A stretch of DNA of 64,000 nt from Sorangium aterium (GTDB taxonomy: Bacteria > Myxococcota_A > Polyangia > Polyangiales > Polyangiaceae), in the NCBI RefSeq assembly GCF_028368935.1, contig NZ_JAQNDK010000002.1, positions 2,418,001 to 2,482,000 of the forward strand. Reading direction: 5' to 3'. Below, piece by piece: positions 43,171-51,240 of the stretch. Below the pieces are notes generated by a model. It saw only the letters and a list, made by a program, of their open reading frames with translations, ran no database searches and was not told where the DNA came from. The stretch's first letter is position 1, and each line of letters starts with the position of its first letter. A program made the translations under genes and the position numbers.

Positions 43171-43667
43171 GGGTTCGACCAGATGGCCTGAGCTTCGCGC
43201 GTCGGCGCCGAGGGCCGAGGCGCAGCGTCCGAAGCGTCGACAAGGTGGGCTGCGTCGAGGAAGGTCACCGCTCCCTCGCTGGTGTCGACGACGGCGTTCG
43301 GCGCAGGCTCCCCGAACACCTCGACCGCGGCGACACACCGCGTCTTGCCGGCGGGCAATCCCAGGTAGCCGCGCGCAGCGCGGCAGACGACGATACGGAG
43401 CGGGGTAGCCGCCGGCTCCGCGACGGCGGGCGACAGGATCACGATGATCCTCCCCCGGTCCTGGAGGATGCCCATCACCCGGGGGTCGGCGCGCGGCAGC
43501 GGCAAGGGGGCGCGCCACGCGATCACCTCTTCGACCTGCTGCGCCCTGAGCGCGAAGGTCACCGCGCCCATGTCGAAGAGCAGGAAATCGACAACGGCCC
43601 TCTCGCGCAGGCCCTTGTCCGGGGCGTCGTCGCGCAGATCGTGAACCTGGCTGATTGCTTCGGACAA
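43167..43667 (-). CDS. CheW-like coupling protein
   Basis: In this 166-residue protein residues about 25-145 match the CheW fold: VDFLLFDMGAVTFALRAQQV, VEEVIAWRAPLPLPRADPRVMG, ILQDRGRIIVILS and a second beta subdomain with RIVVCRAARGYLGLPAGK, VAAVEV. It couples receptors to CheA. The C-terminal 20 residues are Pro/Ala-rich. It is the first chemosensory gene of the operon and lies 145 bases after the TonB-dependent receptor gene. Confidence 0.82.
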   Translation of the reverse strand: MSEAISQVHDLRDDAPDKGLRERAVVDFLLFDMGAVTFALRAQQVEEVIAWRAPLPLPRADPRVMGILQDRGRIIVILSPAVAEPAATPLRIVVCRAARGYLGLPAGKTRCVAAVEVFGEPAPNAVVDTSEGAVTFLDAAHLVDASDAAPRPSAPTREAQAIWSNP

Positions 43668-43812
43668 GGTGTCCTCGATTTACCACAAGGGCAGACGCCG
43701 GGGTGGTGCATTCGTATCGGGCTGCACGGTGTCAGGAGATTTCTGACGTCGGTTCTGCTGTCGCTGTCGTGTGTGCTCCTGCGTCTGCCTTCCCGTGCAT
43801 GCCCCGGCGGCA

Positions 43813-46152
43813 TCAGTAAGACGCCTCGACCGAGGCGCCCACGTAGGGGCGACCGGTGGTGATGATCAGCCGGTGCGAGGCGTAGGACGGCGGAGGGACC
43901 TTGTTGAACGTGAGGTTCTTGCCGAACACGGAGACCCAGACGCGATCGATCGGCGAGAAGGACACAGAGGCGTCGAGGTTGAACGCCGGGCGCGCCGCCA
44001 GCCGATCTCTGGGCGGCAGCTCGTCCGTGTCGTGGGCGGGCGCGTCCCTGGAGCCGTGGCTGTTCATGCCAGTCCGGAAGGTCGCGGCGAGCCCGGCGGT
44101 GAACCGGCTGGCGCTGTAGCTCAGGTGGCCTTTGACGAGGTGGATGGGGTAGTTGGCCCAGGTCTCGCCGTCCCAGTTGGTCAGGATGTTGAGGTCGCTC
44201 TCGGCGCCGAACGGCTTCGACACGCTGTACCAGAGGTCCCCCGCGAACCCGCCGCCGAGGTCGCCGATCGCGCCGATCTCGCCGCCGAGGGCGTCGACGT
44301 CCGCGGTGCTGTTCGCGAAGCTGCCCCACCAGCCGCCCGCGGACGGGTGCCTGGGGTTGTGGGCCACGTGGTCCTCGAAGTCCTCGGGCCGCACCTGATC
44401 CCACGACACCCAGCCAAGGGTATTCCTGTAGCGCTCATAGAAGACCGCGACGTCGAGGGCGAGGCGCTCGTCGAGCAGGCCCACGACATAGTCGAGCTCC
44501 ACGAGGTGGGAGGACTCCGGAACGAGCGAGGGCAGCGGCGCGATGGGCTCGTCCTCGAAGGCGGCGTTGAATTGCTCGAGCCAGTTGAAGTATGCGGCGT
44601 CCGGGAAGCGGAAGCCCTTCTGGTAGGACAGCTTGACGTTCTGCGTGTCGCTGATCGCGTAGGCGGCCGCGACGCGGTAGGAGGGGCTGTTCACCGGCTC
44701 GGGCTCGCGCGAGAGGCCCCCGCGGAGGTTCAGCTCTCCAAACTCGGTGTGATCGAAGCGCAGGCCCGCGGAGACGGTGAGATCGTGGAAGGTGGCCGTG
44801 CTCTCGCCGAAGGCGGCGAGCTCGGTCCACGAGAAGCTCTCCGGGGACTCGAAGGCGGTCCCGTAGAGCCGTCCCCAGCGGGATCTCTGGCCGCTGAAGC
44901 GCTTGTGGCTCGCCGACGCGCCGATGGCGATCTGGCTGTTCGGCAGCGCCGTCGTCTTGTAGACCGCCTTGATGTCCCGGTGCTCCTCGCCGAGGCCCCC
45001 GACCGGCAGGAGCCCTCCGCCCGGGACCGGATTGGACGCCTTCGCCATCTCGTCTGCGACCCAGTCGGCCGGGACGAGGGCCGTCTCGAAGGCCGAGAAG
45101 GTCGGGACCAGCTCGATCTTGTGCTGCTTGGACAGGTGGACGTGGATCTCCGGCGTGACGGCGAACGTCCTCTGCCGCACATGGCCGGTGTTGCTGTCGG
45201 ACCACTGGCCCGCGAGCTGCTCGCGGGTCATGGCCCTGTTCGGGGCGTTGCCCATCATCGACGTTTGCGCGTAGTCGAGCCGCAGATCGACGCTGACGGG
45301 GCTGCGCTCGGAGCCGTAGCGGAGGCGGCCGAAGCCCTTGTAGCTCGGCTCGCCGAGGGCGTCGACGCGCGTGTGGTGCAGGAAGGGAGACGTCGTGACG
45401 CCGGCGTAGCCCTTGCCATACAGCTCCGCCGTGTTTGGCCGGGGCGCCTGGGGCAGCTCTCCTTCGTTGTCGGCGTGGCCGAAGTAGAGGAAGAGATCGG
45501 CGTTGTGCTTCTCGCTGAGCAGGCCGCCGTAGCTGGCCTCCAGGGTGCGCGTGTCGCCGGAGGCATACGACGCCTTGCCCCAGAGCCCGGGGCGGGTGAT
45601 CCCCGTCGGCCTGAGGACGTTGACGAAGCCGCTGATCGCGCCGGAGCCGTGGACGATGGCGCCGGGGCCGAGGATCACCTCGACCCGCTCGATGTCTCCG
45701 GTGAGGGGCACGGCCAGCGTGCTCCCGATGGCGCCGAAATGGGCGCGCATGTTCGTGTTCACGCCGTCGACCATGACGAGCGTCTTGGCGTTGTTGTCGA
45801 TGAGCACGCCGCGCACGCCGATGAGGCGCGAGGTGCGCTCGTGCTCGCCGATCAGGACGCCGGGCTGGTGGGCTTGCAAGAGGTCGTCGAGGGAGCGCAC
45901 GGCATAGAGCTTCAGCGCGCGGGCGTCATAGAGGCGCGCCTGGCCGGTCGACGTCTTGCTCTCGGTCTCGAAGAAGCCAGTCGACGAGACCTTCACGTTG
46001 AGCAGCTCCTCGAGATCGAGCGAGAGGAACTGCCCCTGACCGCCGTCATCGCCGCTCGCCAGCGCCTCGCTCCCCGGGCTCTGCGCCCAGGCGGAGCCCG
46101 CCGCCCCGAGAGGGCACAGCAGCGAGCAGAGGAGCAAAGCCGACTTGCGCAT
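43813..46152 (-). CDS. TonB-dependent outer-membrane receptor
   Basis: This 779-residue protein starts at ATG 46152 (signal peptide to about GSAWAQ). The plug domain (about 30-170) contains LEELLNVKVSSTGFFETESK, LDDLLQAHQPGVLIGEHERT, LIGVRGVLIDNN, DIERVEVILGPGAIVHGSGAISGFVNV. A beta-barrel of about 20 strands follows, ending in the usual aromatic terminal strand (YVGASVEASY). There is no TonB box that I can define with certainty. Such receptors often sit with YfiR-type genes, so it may supply or sense the same ligand as the chemosensory operon behind it. Confidence 0.87.
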   Translation of the reverse strand: MRKSALLLCSLLCPLGAAGSAWAQSPGSEALASGDDGGQGQFLSLDLEELLNVKVSSTGFFETESKTSTGQARLYDARALKLYAVRSLDDLLQAHQPGVLIGEHERTSRLIGVRGVLIDNNAKTLVMVDGVNTNMRAHFGAIGSTLAVPLTGDIERVEVILGPGAIVHGSGAISGFVNVLRPTGITRPGLWGKASYASGDTRTLEASYGGLLSEKHNADLFLYFGHADNEGELPQAPRPNTAELYGKGYAGVTTSPFLHHTRVDALGEPSYKGFGRLRYGSERSPVSVDLRLDYAQTSMMGNAPNRAMTREQLAGQWSDSNTGHVRQRTFAVTPEIHVHLSKQHKIELVPTFSAFETALVPADWVADEMAKASNPVPGGGLLPVGGLGEEHRDIKAVYKTTALPNSQIAIGASASHKRFSGQRSRWGRLYGTAFESPESFSWTELAAFGESTATFHDLTVSAGLRFDHTEFGELNLRGGLSREPEPVNSPSYRVAAAYAISDTQNVKLSYQKGFRFPDAAYFNWLEQFNAAFEDEPIAPLPSLVPESSHLVELDYVVGLLDERLALDVAVFYERYRNTLGWVSWDQVRPEDFEDHVAHNPRHPSAGGWWGSFANSTADVDALGGEIGAIGDLGGGFAGDLWYSVSKPFGAESDLNILTNWDGETWANYPIHLVKGHLSYSASRFTAGLAATFRTGMNSHGSRDAPAHDTDELPPRDRLAARPAFNLDASVSFSPIDRVWVSVFGKNLTFNKVPPPSYASHRLIITTGRPYVGASVEASY

Positions 46153-46541
46153 GGATTTCCCCACGTTCGAGCGCCGGGCAGGGCGCACACGATCGGGGCG
46201 AGCCGACGTGCCGATGGCCCGAGGTCCTGGAGCCCGCCAGGATCGCCGGCCGTGGCTGTGCGCGACGGCGCCGGCGGGCGCGCGCTGCCCGGTTTCCCCC
46301 ACGAATCTGCGACGGAACTGTTCGCTGACTTGCTGTATTGCGCGAACATCCCGATGTTACACGAATGCCCGGATGCGTCAATGGCTGTCCTGAACGCTCG
46401 ACGTGGAGGGCCGCGAGCCCGCCGGCGTGCTCTCCAGAGCGCATCTTGGGAGCGGGGGTTGCTCCAGGGCGCGACTCGATGGGAGGTCGATGTGAGAAGG
46501 TGTGGTGTTTCCTCGGGGGCTGGCCGCGTGGGTGGCTGGCG
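46153..46541. other. 389-bp region with no recognised gene
   Basis: This lies between the start of the receptor gene and the stop of the membrane glycosyltransferase-like gene on the same strand. An AT-richer patch at about 46320-46390 may hold the receptor promoter. No gene or palindrome is recognised. Confidence 0.4.
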
Positions 46542-48818
46542 TCAGCGCCCGGCGATCCAGTAATGGAAGGCGTGGAATCCAGCGCCGCGGCGCAGGGTGA
46601 TCGCGATCGGGGTCGGCGTCGACAGGCGCGCGGCGGGGAGGGACAGCGCCCGCTCCACCCACGGTCCACGCGGCACGTCGACGGTGCCGATCTCCTCGCC
46701 CGCCACGGAGACGGCGAGCTCGGCGCCTTCGTCCGAGGCCACCCGGAGCACGAGGCGCGCCTCGGCGGGGGGCGCCGTGAGGCGGGCGACGAAGCGGTCG
46801 GCTGTGCGGTGCTGCCGGCCGCCGTCCGCGAGCTCCGGGCGCGTGGGGTCGAGCTCCCCCGGCGCGCTGCTCTCGGGCGCGGCGAGCGCGATCGCCATGT
46901 TGCGCTGGTCCGCGAGCGGATCGAGCGCGTAGGCGTGCGCCGCCTCGGACTCGAGGTCCGAGACGTCGAGCTCGTCGAGGATCCGCTCGCCGGGCGCGGA
47001 TCGCACCGGCAGCGCCCCTGAGCCGAGGAGGTCCCAGCGCGCCTCGTAGGCGATCATCGTGGTGCCGCCGAGGATGGCCTGGTCCTCGACGGTGGCATCG
47101 ACAAGCTCGCGGCCCAGCACCGGCGCGCACGCCATCCAGTGCGGGTAGACGATGAAGTGGGTCGGCCGGCGCTCCGGGGGCAGCTTCTCGTAGTGCTCGA
47201 ACCTGGAGCCGGCGCCGGCCACCCAGTAGCGCGCCTCGCCCTCGGTGGTCAGGCCCACGACGTCGAAGGTCCTGCGGCCGCTGAAATAGGCGAGCGCGCC
47301 CGTGTCGTTGACGCCGATCCTGGCGTCCTCCGGCAGGTGCTGCGCGGCCCAGCGGCCGAGCCAGACCTGCTGCCGATCGATGGCGCGGGCGGAGTTGGCG
47401 AGGTCGCCGATGGCCCACGGCAGCCGCGCGGCCAGGGCGCCGGCGAACGCGCCGGCGAGGAGGGGCGTGACGTAGTGGAGCGAGGGCCGGAGCCGCTGGG
47501 CGGCGTCGCCGAGCTCGCGCGTGAGGCAGGCGGCCATGACGATCCACGCCGGCGCGAAGGGCCAGACGTACCGCACGCGGTTCCAGAGGAAGCTGAGGTA
47601 CGTGCAGGGCAGCAGCGCCCCGAGCGCGAGGGCGCCCACGATCGCGGCGTGCGCGGGGCGGCCCCTCCGGTGCGCTGCCACGGCGAGCGCGACGGCGCCG
47701 AGGGCGATGACGGCGGCGGAGCCCTCGGGGAGGAAGACGGCCGTCCACTGGCCTCCGTCGATCACGTCGGTCACGAGCAGCCGGACGTTGTCGAGGAGCG
47801 CGGCTCGGAGCGTCGGTCCGTCGTAGTTGGGGTTGCCGATCAGCCACTTGACGGAGGTCGTCGAGGAGGTCGGGTGGCCCGCGAGCAGCTGGTTCAAGGC
47901 CGGGACGACGAGCGGACCGAGGAGCGGCGCGAGGGCGAGCAGGCGCCCGGCGGAGCGCGCGGAGTGCCAGAGAGCGCCGCCGCGGGAGGGCGACGGAGCG
48001 GGGAGGGGCGGCGCCGGGAGCGGTGCTGGAGGCGCGGAGCGTGACGCCGAGAAGGCGAGCGCGACCGCGGCGAGCAGGGAGGCGAGGGCGCCCTCCGGGC
48101 GAAGCAGGGGCGCGACGAAGCCGCAGAGCGCGAGGGAGCGGGCGATCGAGGCGCTGGGCGGCTGCGCGGGCGCGCTGGGCGGCTGCGCGGGCGCGCTGGG
48201 CGGCTGCGCGGAGGTGGTCGGCGGCTGCGCGGGCGCACTGAGCGGCTGCGCCGGGGCGGCGCTGTCCGTGGCGGGATCCGGCGGAGCTGGCTCGCAGAGC
48301 GCCGCCGCAAGGCGCGCGGTGCGGGTGAGGATCCAGGCGAAGGCGACCGTCTCCATCCCGCTCCAGGCGAACCACGCGAACGCGGCGAACCCGGCGCACA
48401 TCGCGCCCGCGCCGGCGGCGGCCGCGGGGCCGGCGAGGGGGCGCGCGAGGCGCGCGGTCTCGACGGCGAGCGCGGCGTGGAACACGAGCCCGAGCGCCCA
48501 GACCGCATAGACGAGCGAGAGATCGCGCAGGCCGAGCGCGTGGAAGGGGGCGAGCAGCACGGGCCAGAGCAGGCTGGTGGCGCCGCTCGAGTAGCCGTCG
48601 CCCGCGACGAAGCTGAAGAAGCCGCCCTCGGCGAGCCGCCGGGCGTATTGCATGTGGATGAACGCGTCGTCGAGCGGCAGGGCCGGGCCCCCGGCCTGCG
48701 CAAGGATCGCCCTGACGCAGAGCGCGCCGAGCGTGCCGCTCGCGGCGAGGGCGGGCGCATAGGGGAGGGCGCGCGCGGCGAGGGCGCGCAGCCGGGAGGG
48801 GGCCGGAGGAGCCGCCAT
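46542..48818 (-). CDS. large multi-pass membrane protein, GT-C glycosyltransferase-like
   Basis: This 758-residue protein starts at ATG 48818. Its N-terminal two-thirds hold about 10-12 hydrophobic segments. Near the N-terminus is GGPALPLDDAFIHMQYARRL, a DD/E pattern between the first two membrane segments that matches the GT-C fold of Arn-type and mannosyl transferases. The central stretch has a Pro/Gln/Ala repeat (AQPPSAP, five copies). The C-terminal ~200 residues are soluble and beta-rich and may lie outside the membrane. The likely role is a polyprenyl-phosphate-linked sugar transferase. The substrate is unknown. Confidence 0.7.
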   Translation of the reverse strand: MAAPPAPSRLRALAARALPYAPALAASGTLGALCVRAILAQAGGPALPLDDAFIHMQYARRLAEGGFFSFVAGDGYSSGATSLLWPVLLAPFHALGLRDLSLVYAVWALGLVFHAALAVETARLARPLAGPAAAAGAGAMCAGFAAFAWFAWSGMETVAFAWILTRTARLAAALCEPAPPDPATDSAAPAQPLSAPAQPPTTSAQPPSAPAQPPSAPAQPPSASIARSLALCGFVAPLLRPEGALASLLAAVALAFSASRSAPPAPLPAPPLPAPSPSRGGALWHSARSAGRLLALAPLLGPLVVPALNQLLAGHPTSSTTSVKWLIGNPNYDGPTLRAALLDNVRLLVTDVIDGGQWTAVFLPEGSAAVIALGAVALAVAAHRRGRPAHAAIVGALALGALLPCTYLSFLWNRVRYVWPFAPAWIVMAACLTRELGDAAQRLRPSLHYVTPLLAGAFAGALAARLPWAIGDLANSARAIDRQQVWLGRWAAQHLPEDARIGVNDTGALAYFSGRRTFDVVGLTTEGEARYWVAGAGSRFEHYEKLPPERRPTHFIVYPHWMACAPVLGRELVDATVEDQAILGGTTMIAYEARWDLLGSGALPVRSAPGERILDELDVSDLESEAAHAYALDPLADQRNMAIALAAPESSAPGELDPTRPELADGGRQHRTADRFVARLTAPPAEARLVLRVASDEGAELAVSVAGEEIGTVDVPRGPWVERALSLPAARLSTPTPIAITLRRGAGFHAFHYWIAGR
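48151..48255 (-). repeat. 21-bp in-frame tandem repeat (AQPPSAP)
   Basis: Five units of a 21-bp repeat (GCGCTGGGCGGCTGCGCGGG plus one base on the plus strand) lie inside the glycosyltransferase-like gene. They encode Ala-Gln-Pro-Pro-Ser/Thr-Ala/Ser-Pro units in a loop between membrane segments. The fourth and fifth units have diverged. Confidence 0.8.
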
Positions 48819-48929
48819 GGGGCCCGACGCATACCACCGTGCCGCCCGGGGACAGCGATTTCCCGCGCCCGGTGGCCGGCGGATTTCCCGCGCGGGGGCG
48901 GCCGGCATTTGGTAGAGCGCCGGGGCTCC

Positions 48930-49610
48930 ATGGTCTTCCAGCCGCGCCCGAACCACCCCTACGCCGACGCGCCTCGCTTCCCTGACGGCGACGACGTCTC
49001 CATCGACGCCTTGATCCCGGGCGCCGGCCCCGTCGAGATCGAGATCGGCCCTGGCCGCGGCGGCTTCCTGTTCGAGCGCGCGGCGGCGAGCCCCGAGGCG
49101 CGGCTGCTCGGGCTGGAGATCCGCCTGAAGTGGGCGGCGATCGTCGACGGGCGCTTGCGGAAAGGCGGCCTCGGCGGACGCGTGCGGGCGCTCAACGCCG
49201 ACGCGCGCGAGGCGCTCGCGCGGCTCCGGCCCGACGCGTCGATCGCGCGGTTCTTCCTGCACTTCCCGGATCCGTGGTGGAAGAAGCGCCACGCAAAGCG
49301 CCTCGTGATGGGCCCGGCGCTGCTCGACAGCCTCGCGCGCCTGCTCGTGGACGGCGGCGAGCTCTTCGTGCAGACCGACGTCGAGGAGCGCGGCGCGCTC
49401 TACGCCGAGCAGATCGGCGCGCACCCCGCGTTCGAGCCGGCGGGCGACGCGCCCGGCTCTCCGCACCTCGCCGAGAACCCCTACGGCGCGCGGAGCCCCC
49501 GCGAGCACCACGCGATCGCCGACGGGCTGCCGGTGAGCCGGCTGCTCTACCGGAGGCGGCCGCGGGCGGCGGGCGGAGCGCCGCTGGATCCTGGCCGCGA
49601 CGATGGTTGA
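48930..49610 (+). CDS. trmB: tRNA (guanine-N7-)-methyltransferase
   Basis: This 226-residue protein has the SAM-binding EIEIGPGRGGFL motif (about 36-47), LGLEIRLKWA, and the TrmB signature FFLHFPDPWWKKRHAKRL near residue 110-125. GGELFVQTDVEERGALY follows. It makes m7G46 in tRNA. The start ATG at 48930 is close to the gene's ribosome-binding region, and the protein begins shortly before the SAM domain as in short bacterial TrmB. This is a housekeeping gene in an otherwise accessory-looking window, divergent from the membrane protein gene. Confidence 0.92.
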   Translation: MVFQPRPNHPYADAPRFPDGDDVSIDALIPGAGPVEIEIGPGRGGFLFERAAASPEARLLGLEIRLKWAAIVDGRLRKGGLGGRVRALNADAREALARLRPDASIARFFLHFPDPWWKKRHAKRLVMGPALLDSLARLLVDGGELFVQTDVEERGALYAEQIGAHPAFEPAGDAPGSPHLAENPYGARSPREHHAIADGLPVSRLLYRRRPRAAGGAPLDPGRDDG

Positions 49611-50203
49611 GCCCGCTGGGCGCGGTGGATGAGGCGCGCGAGGCGGAAGGCGACAACGCTGCACGTCATGCCCTCGAACATCGAGAGCATCGCGGCCGCC
49701 GTCGCGATCCTCGCCCGGACATTCATCATGGCGCGCCTGCGGCGGGGCGATCTGTAGTCGGGTGATCAGAAGCTCCTGCGAAGCGCGCTGAGCTGGCCAT
49801 TGCCGGTCGCGGGAGGGGGCCGAGCCTGCGCGGCGAGCAGAGCCCATCGTCGCATGTGCGCCGCCGACCCTCGTCGTGGGCCGACACCGCCGTGGTGACG
49901 CAACAGTGGGAGTTGCGCGCCTCGTTGTCGAGGACGCGGCCGGTCGGCCGTTATCGAGGCTCAGGTGTGTCCTGCTGAATACGGGCGATCTTTCATGGGG
50001 ATGCGAGCGGCGAGCGAACGTGTCGTCCTGGGCTCTCCGTGGCTCCCCGAACAGAGACTGACGCTATCGGGACTCGAGATGAAAGAAAGCTGAGCCGCGC
50101 GCGCCGTCGGCAGCGACAGTGGTCCGTGGGAGTCGTCGAAGCTGCCCAGAGCAAGCCTCGATGTTGGCACGACTCCACTTACCTCTTACATCTGGAGGAC
50201 GGC
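49611..50203. other. 593-bp region with no recognised gene
   Basis: Short frames in this stretch lack consistent coding character. The part just before 50204 carries the GGAGG ribosome site of the next gene. No RNA or repeat is recognised. Confidence 0.4.
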
Positions 50204-50995
50204 ATGCATCGTGCGCGCGTGAATATGTGGATCCTGGGTTGGCTGGCGGGCGTGGGCGTCTGTTCGGCACCGATGGTCGGATGTAGCAGCAGCGAGAGCA
50301 CCCAGGAGGAGACGAGCGCCACGTCAGGCTCCACCACCACGAGCACGGCCAGCGCTACCGGCGGGGACGCGGGGAGTGGTGGAGACGTGCAGGGGGGCAC
50401 GGGCGGGCTCGGGGGCGCCGGAGGGCAAGGCGGGAGCGGTGACGGCGGCGCGGGTGGCACCGGCGCTGCGGGCGGGCTCGGGGGCGCTGGAGGGCAAGGC
50501 GGGAGCGGTGACGGCGGCGCAGGTGGCACCGGCGGGGCGGGCGGGCTCGGGGGCGCCGGAGGGCAAGGCGGGAGCGGTGACGGCGGCGCGGGGGGGCAGG
50601 GTGGGGCCAGCGAACCTCCGTGTCCCCCGACCCAGACGTTCTGTGATCCCGCGTGCGTCGATACGCAGACGGACAGCATGAACTGTGGGGCTTGCGGCAC
50701 CACGTGCAAAGCGGGCTCGACCTGCCATGCCGGCGCCTGCACATGCCCGCTGGCGGGGCAGACCTACTGCGATCCGCTCTGCGTCAACACGAAGCTCGAT
50801 CAGTTCAACTGCGGCGCGTGCGGCAACACATGCGGCGGCGGCTCCTTCTGCACCGCCGGCGAGTGCACGTGCAATGCGGGGCTGGCGTACTGCGGTAGCC
50901 GATGCGTGAATCTCAGCAACGACGAGAGCAACTGCGGAGGATGCGGTACGGCCTGCAACGATGGACAGAACTGCATCACGGGTATCTGCCGCTAA
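50204..50995 (+). CDS. lipoprotein with Gly-rich repeats and three Cys modules
   Basis: This 263-residue protein starts at ATG 50204 (TCTGGAGGAC upstream). It has a signal peptide with lipobox (PMVGCSS), a Ser/Thr linker (about 28-52), a Gly/Ala repeat region (three 23-residue units, GGLGGAGGQGGSGDGGAGG), then three tandem Cys modules of about 38 residues. Each has a C-x3-C ... NCG(A/G)CG-xx-C ... C pattern (QTFCDPACVDTQTDSMNCGA is the first). Such modules are typical of myxobacterial surface proteins that resemble EGF-like or disintegrin repeats. Role unknown. Confidence 0.78.
   Translation: MHRARVNMWILGWLAGVGVCSAPMVGCSSSESTQEETSATSGSTTTSTASATGGDAGSGGDVQGGTGGLGGAGGQGGSGDGGAGGTGAAGGLGGAGGQGGSGDGGAGGTGGAGGLGGAGGQGGSGDGGAGGQGGASEPPCPPTQTFCDPACVDTQTDSMNCGACGTTCKAGSTCHAGACTCPLAGQTYCDPLCVNTKLDQFNCGACGNTCGGGSFCTAGECTCNAGLAYCGSRCVNLSNDESNCGGCGTACNDGQNCITGICR
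50402..50608 (+). repeat. 69-bp x 3 tandem repeat encoding Gly-rich linker
   Basis: Three units of 69 bp start at 50402, 50471 and 50540 (GGCGGGCTCG core). They are nearly identical and encode 23 residues each, in frame with the lipoprotein gene. This suggests recent expansion. Confidence 0.85.
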
Positions 50996-51240
50996 CGGAG
51001 TGAAGGACACGTAAGAAGGGGCTGCTCCGGCGCGCACCGCGGGCCTCGAGAGCGTCCTCGGGCCGCCGAGGTCCGTGCGGAGGCGTGCGCCTCTCCAGGA
51101 AGGCGCGCGTCGCTCGCGGCGGCGGCGGCGTGGGAGCGCGGGCGCGCCGCCCCCAAGGCGCGAGGCGCGAGGCCGAGCCGCGTCCGCCGGTGGGCTCGGG
51201 AGACCGACCGGGTCATACTCCTCCCCGAGAAGCGGGCAGC

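Noticed and set aside
41864-43243. Long minus-strand frame continuing upstream of the MCP
   Set aside because: It runs through the YfiR-like and response-regulator genes in another frame and has the Arg/Ala/Pro composition of a GC-rich shadow. The MCP start at 41863 gives a proper first membrane helix.
49547-49729. Small minus-strand protein MMNVRARIATAAAMLSMFEG...
   Set aside because: It overlaps the end of trmB, lacks a ribosome site and has weak coding composition, so it is more likely a chance frame.
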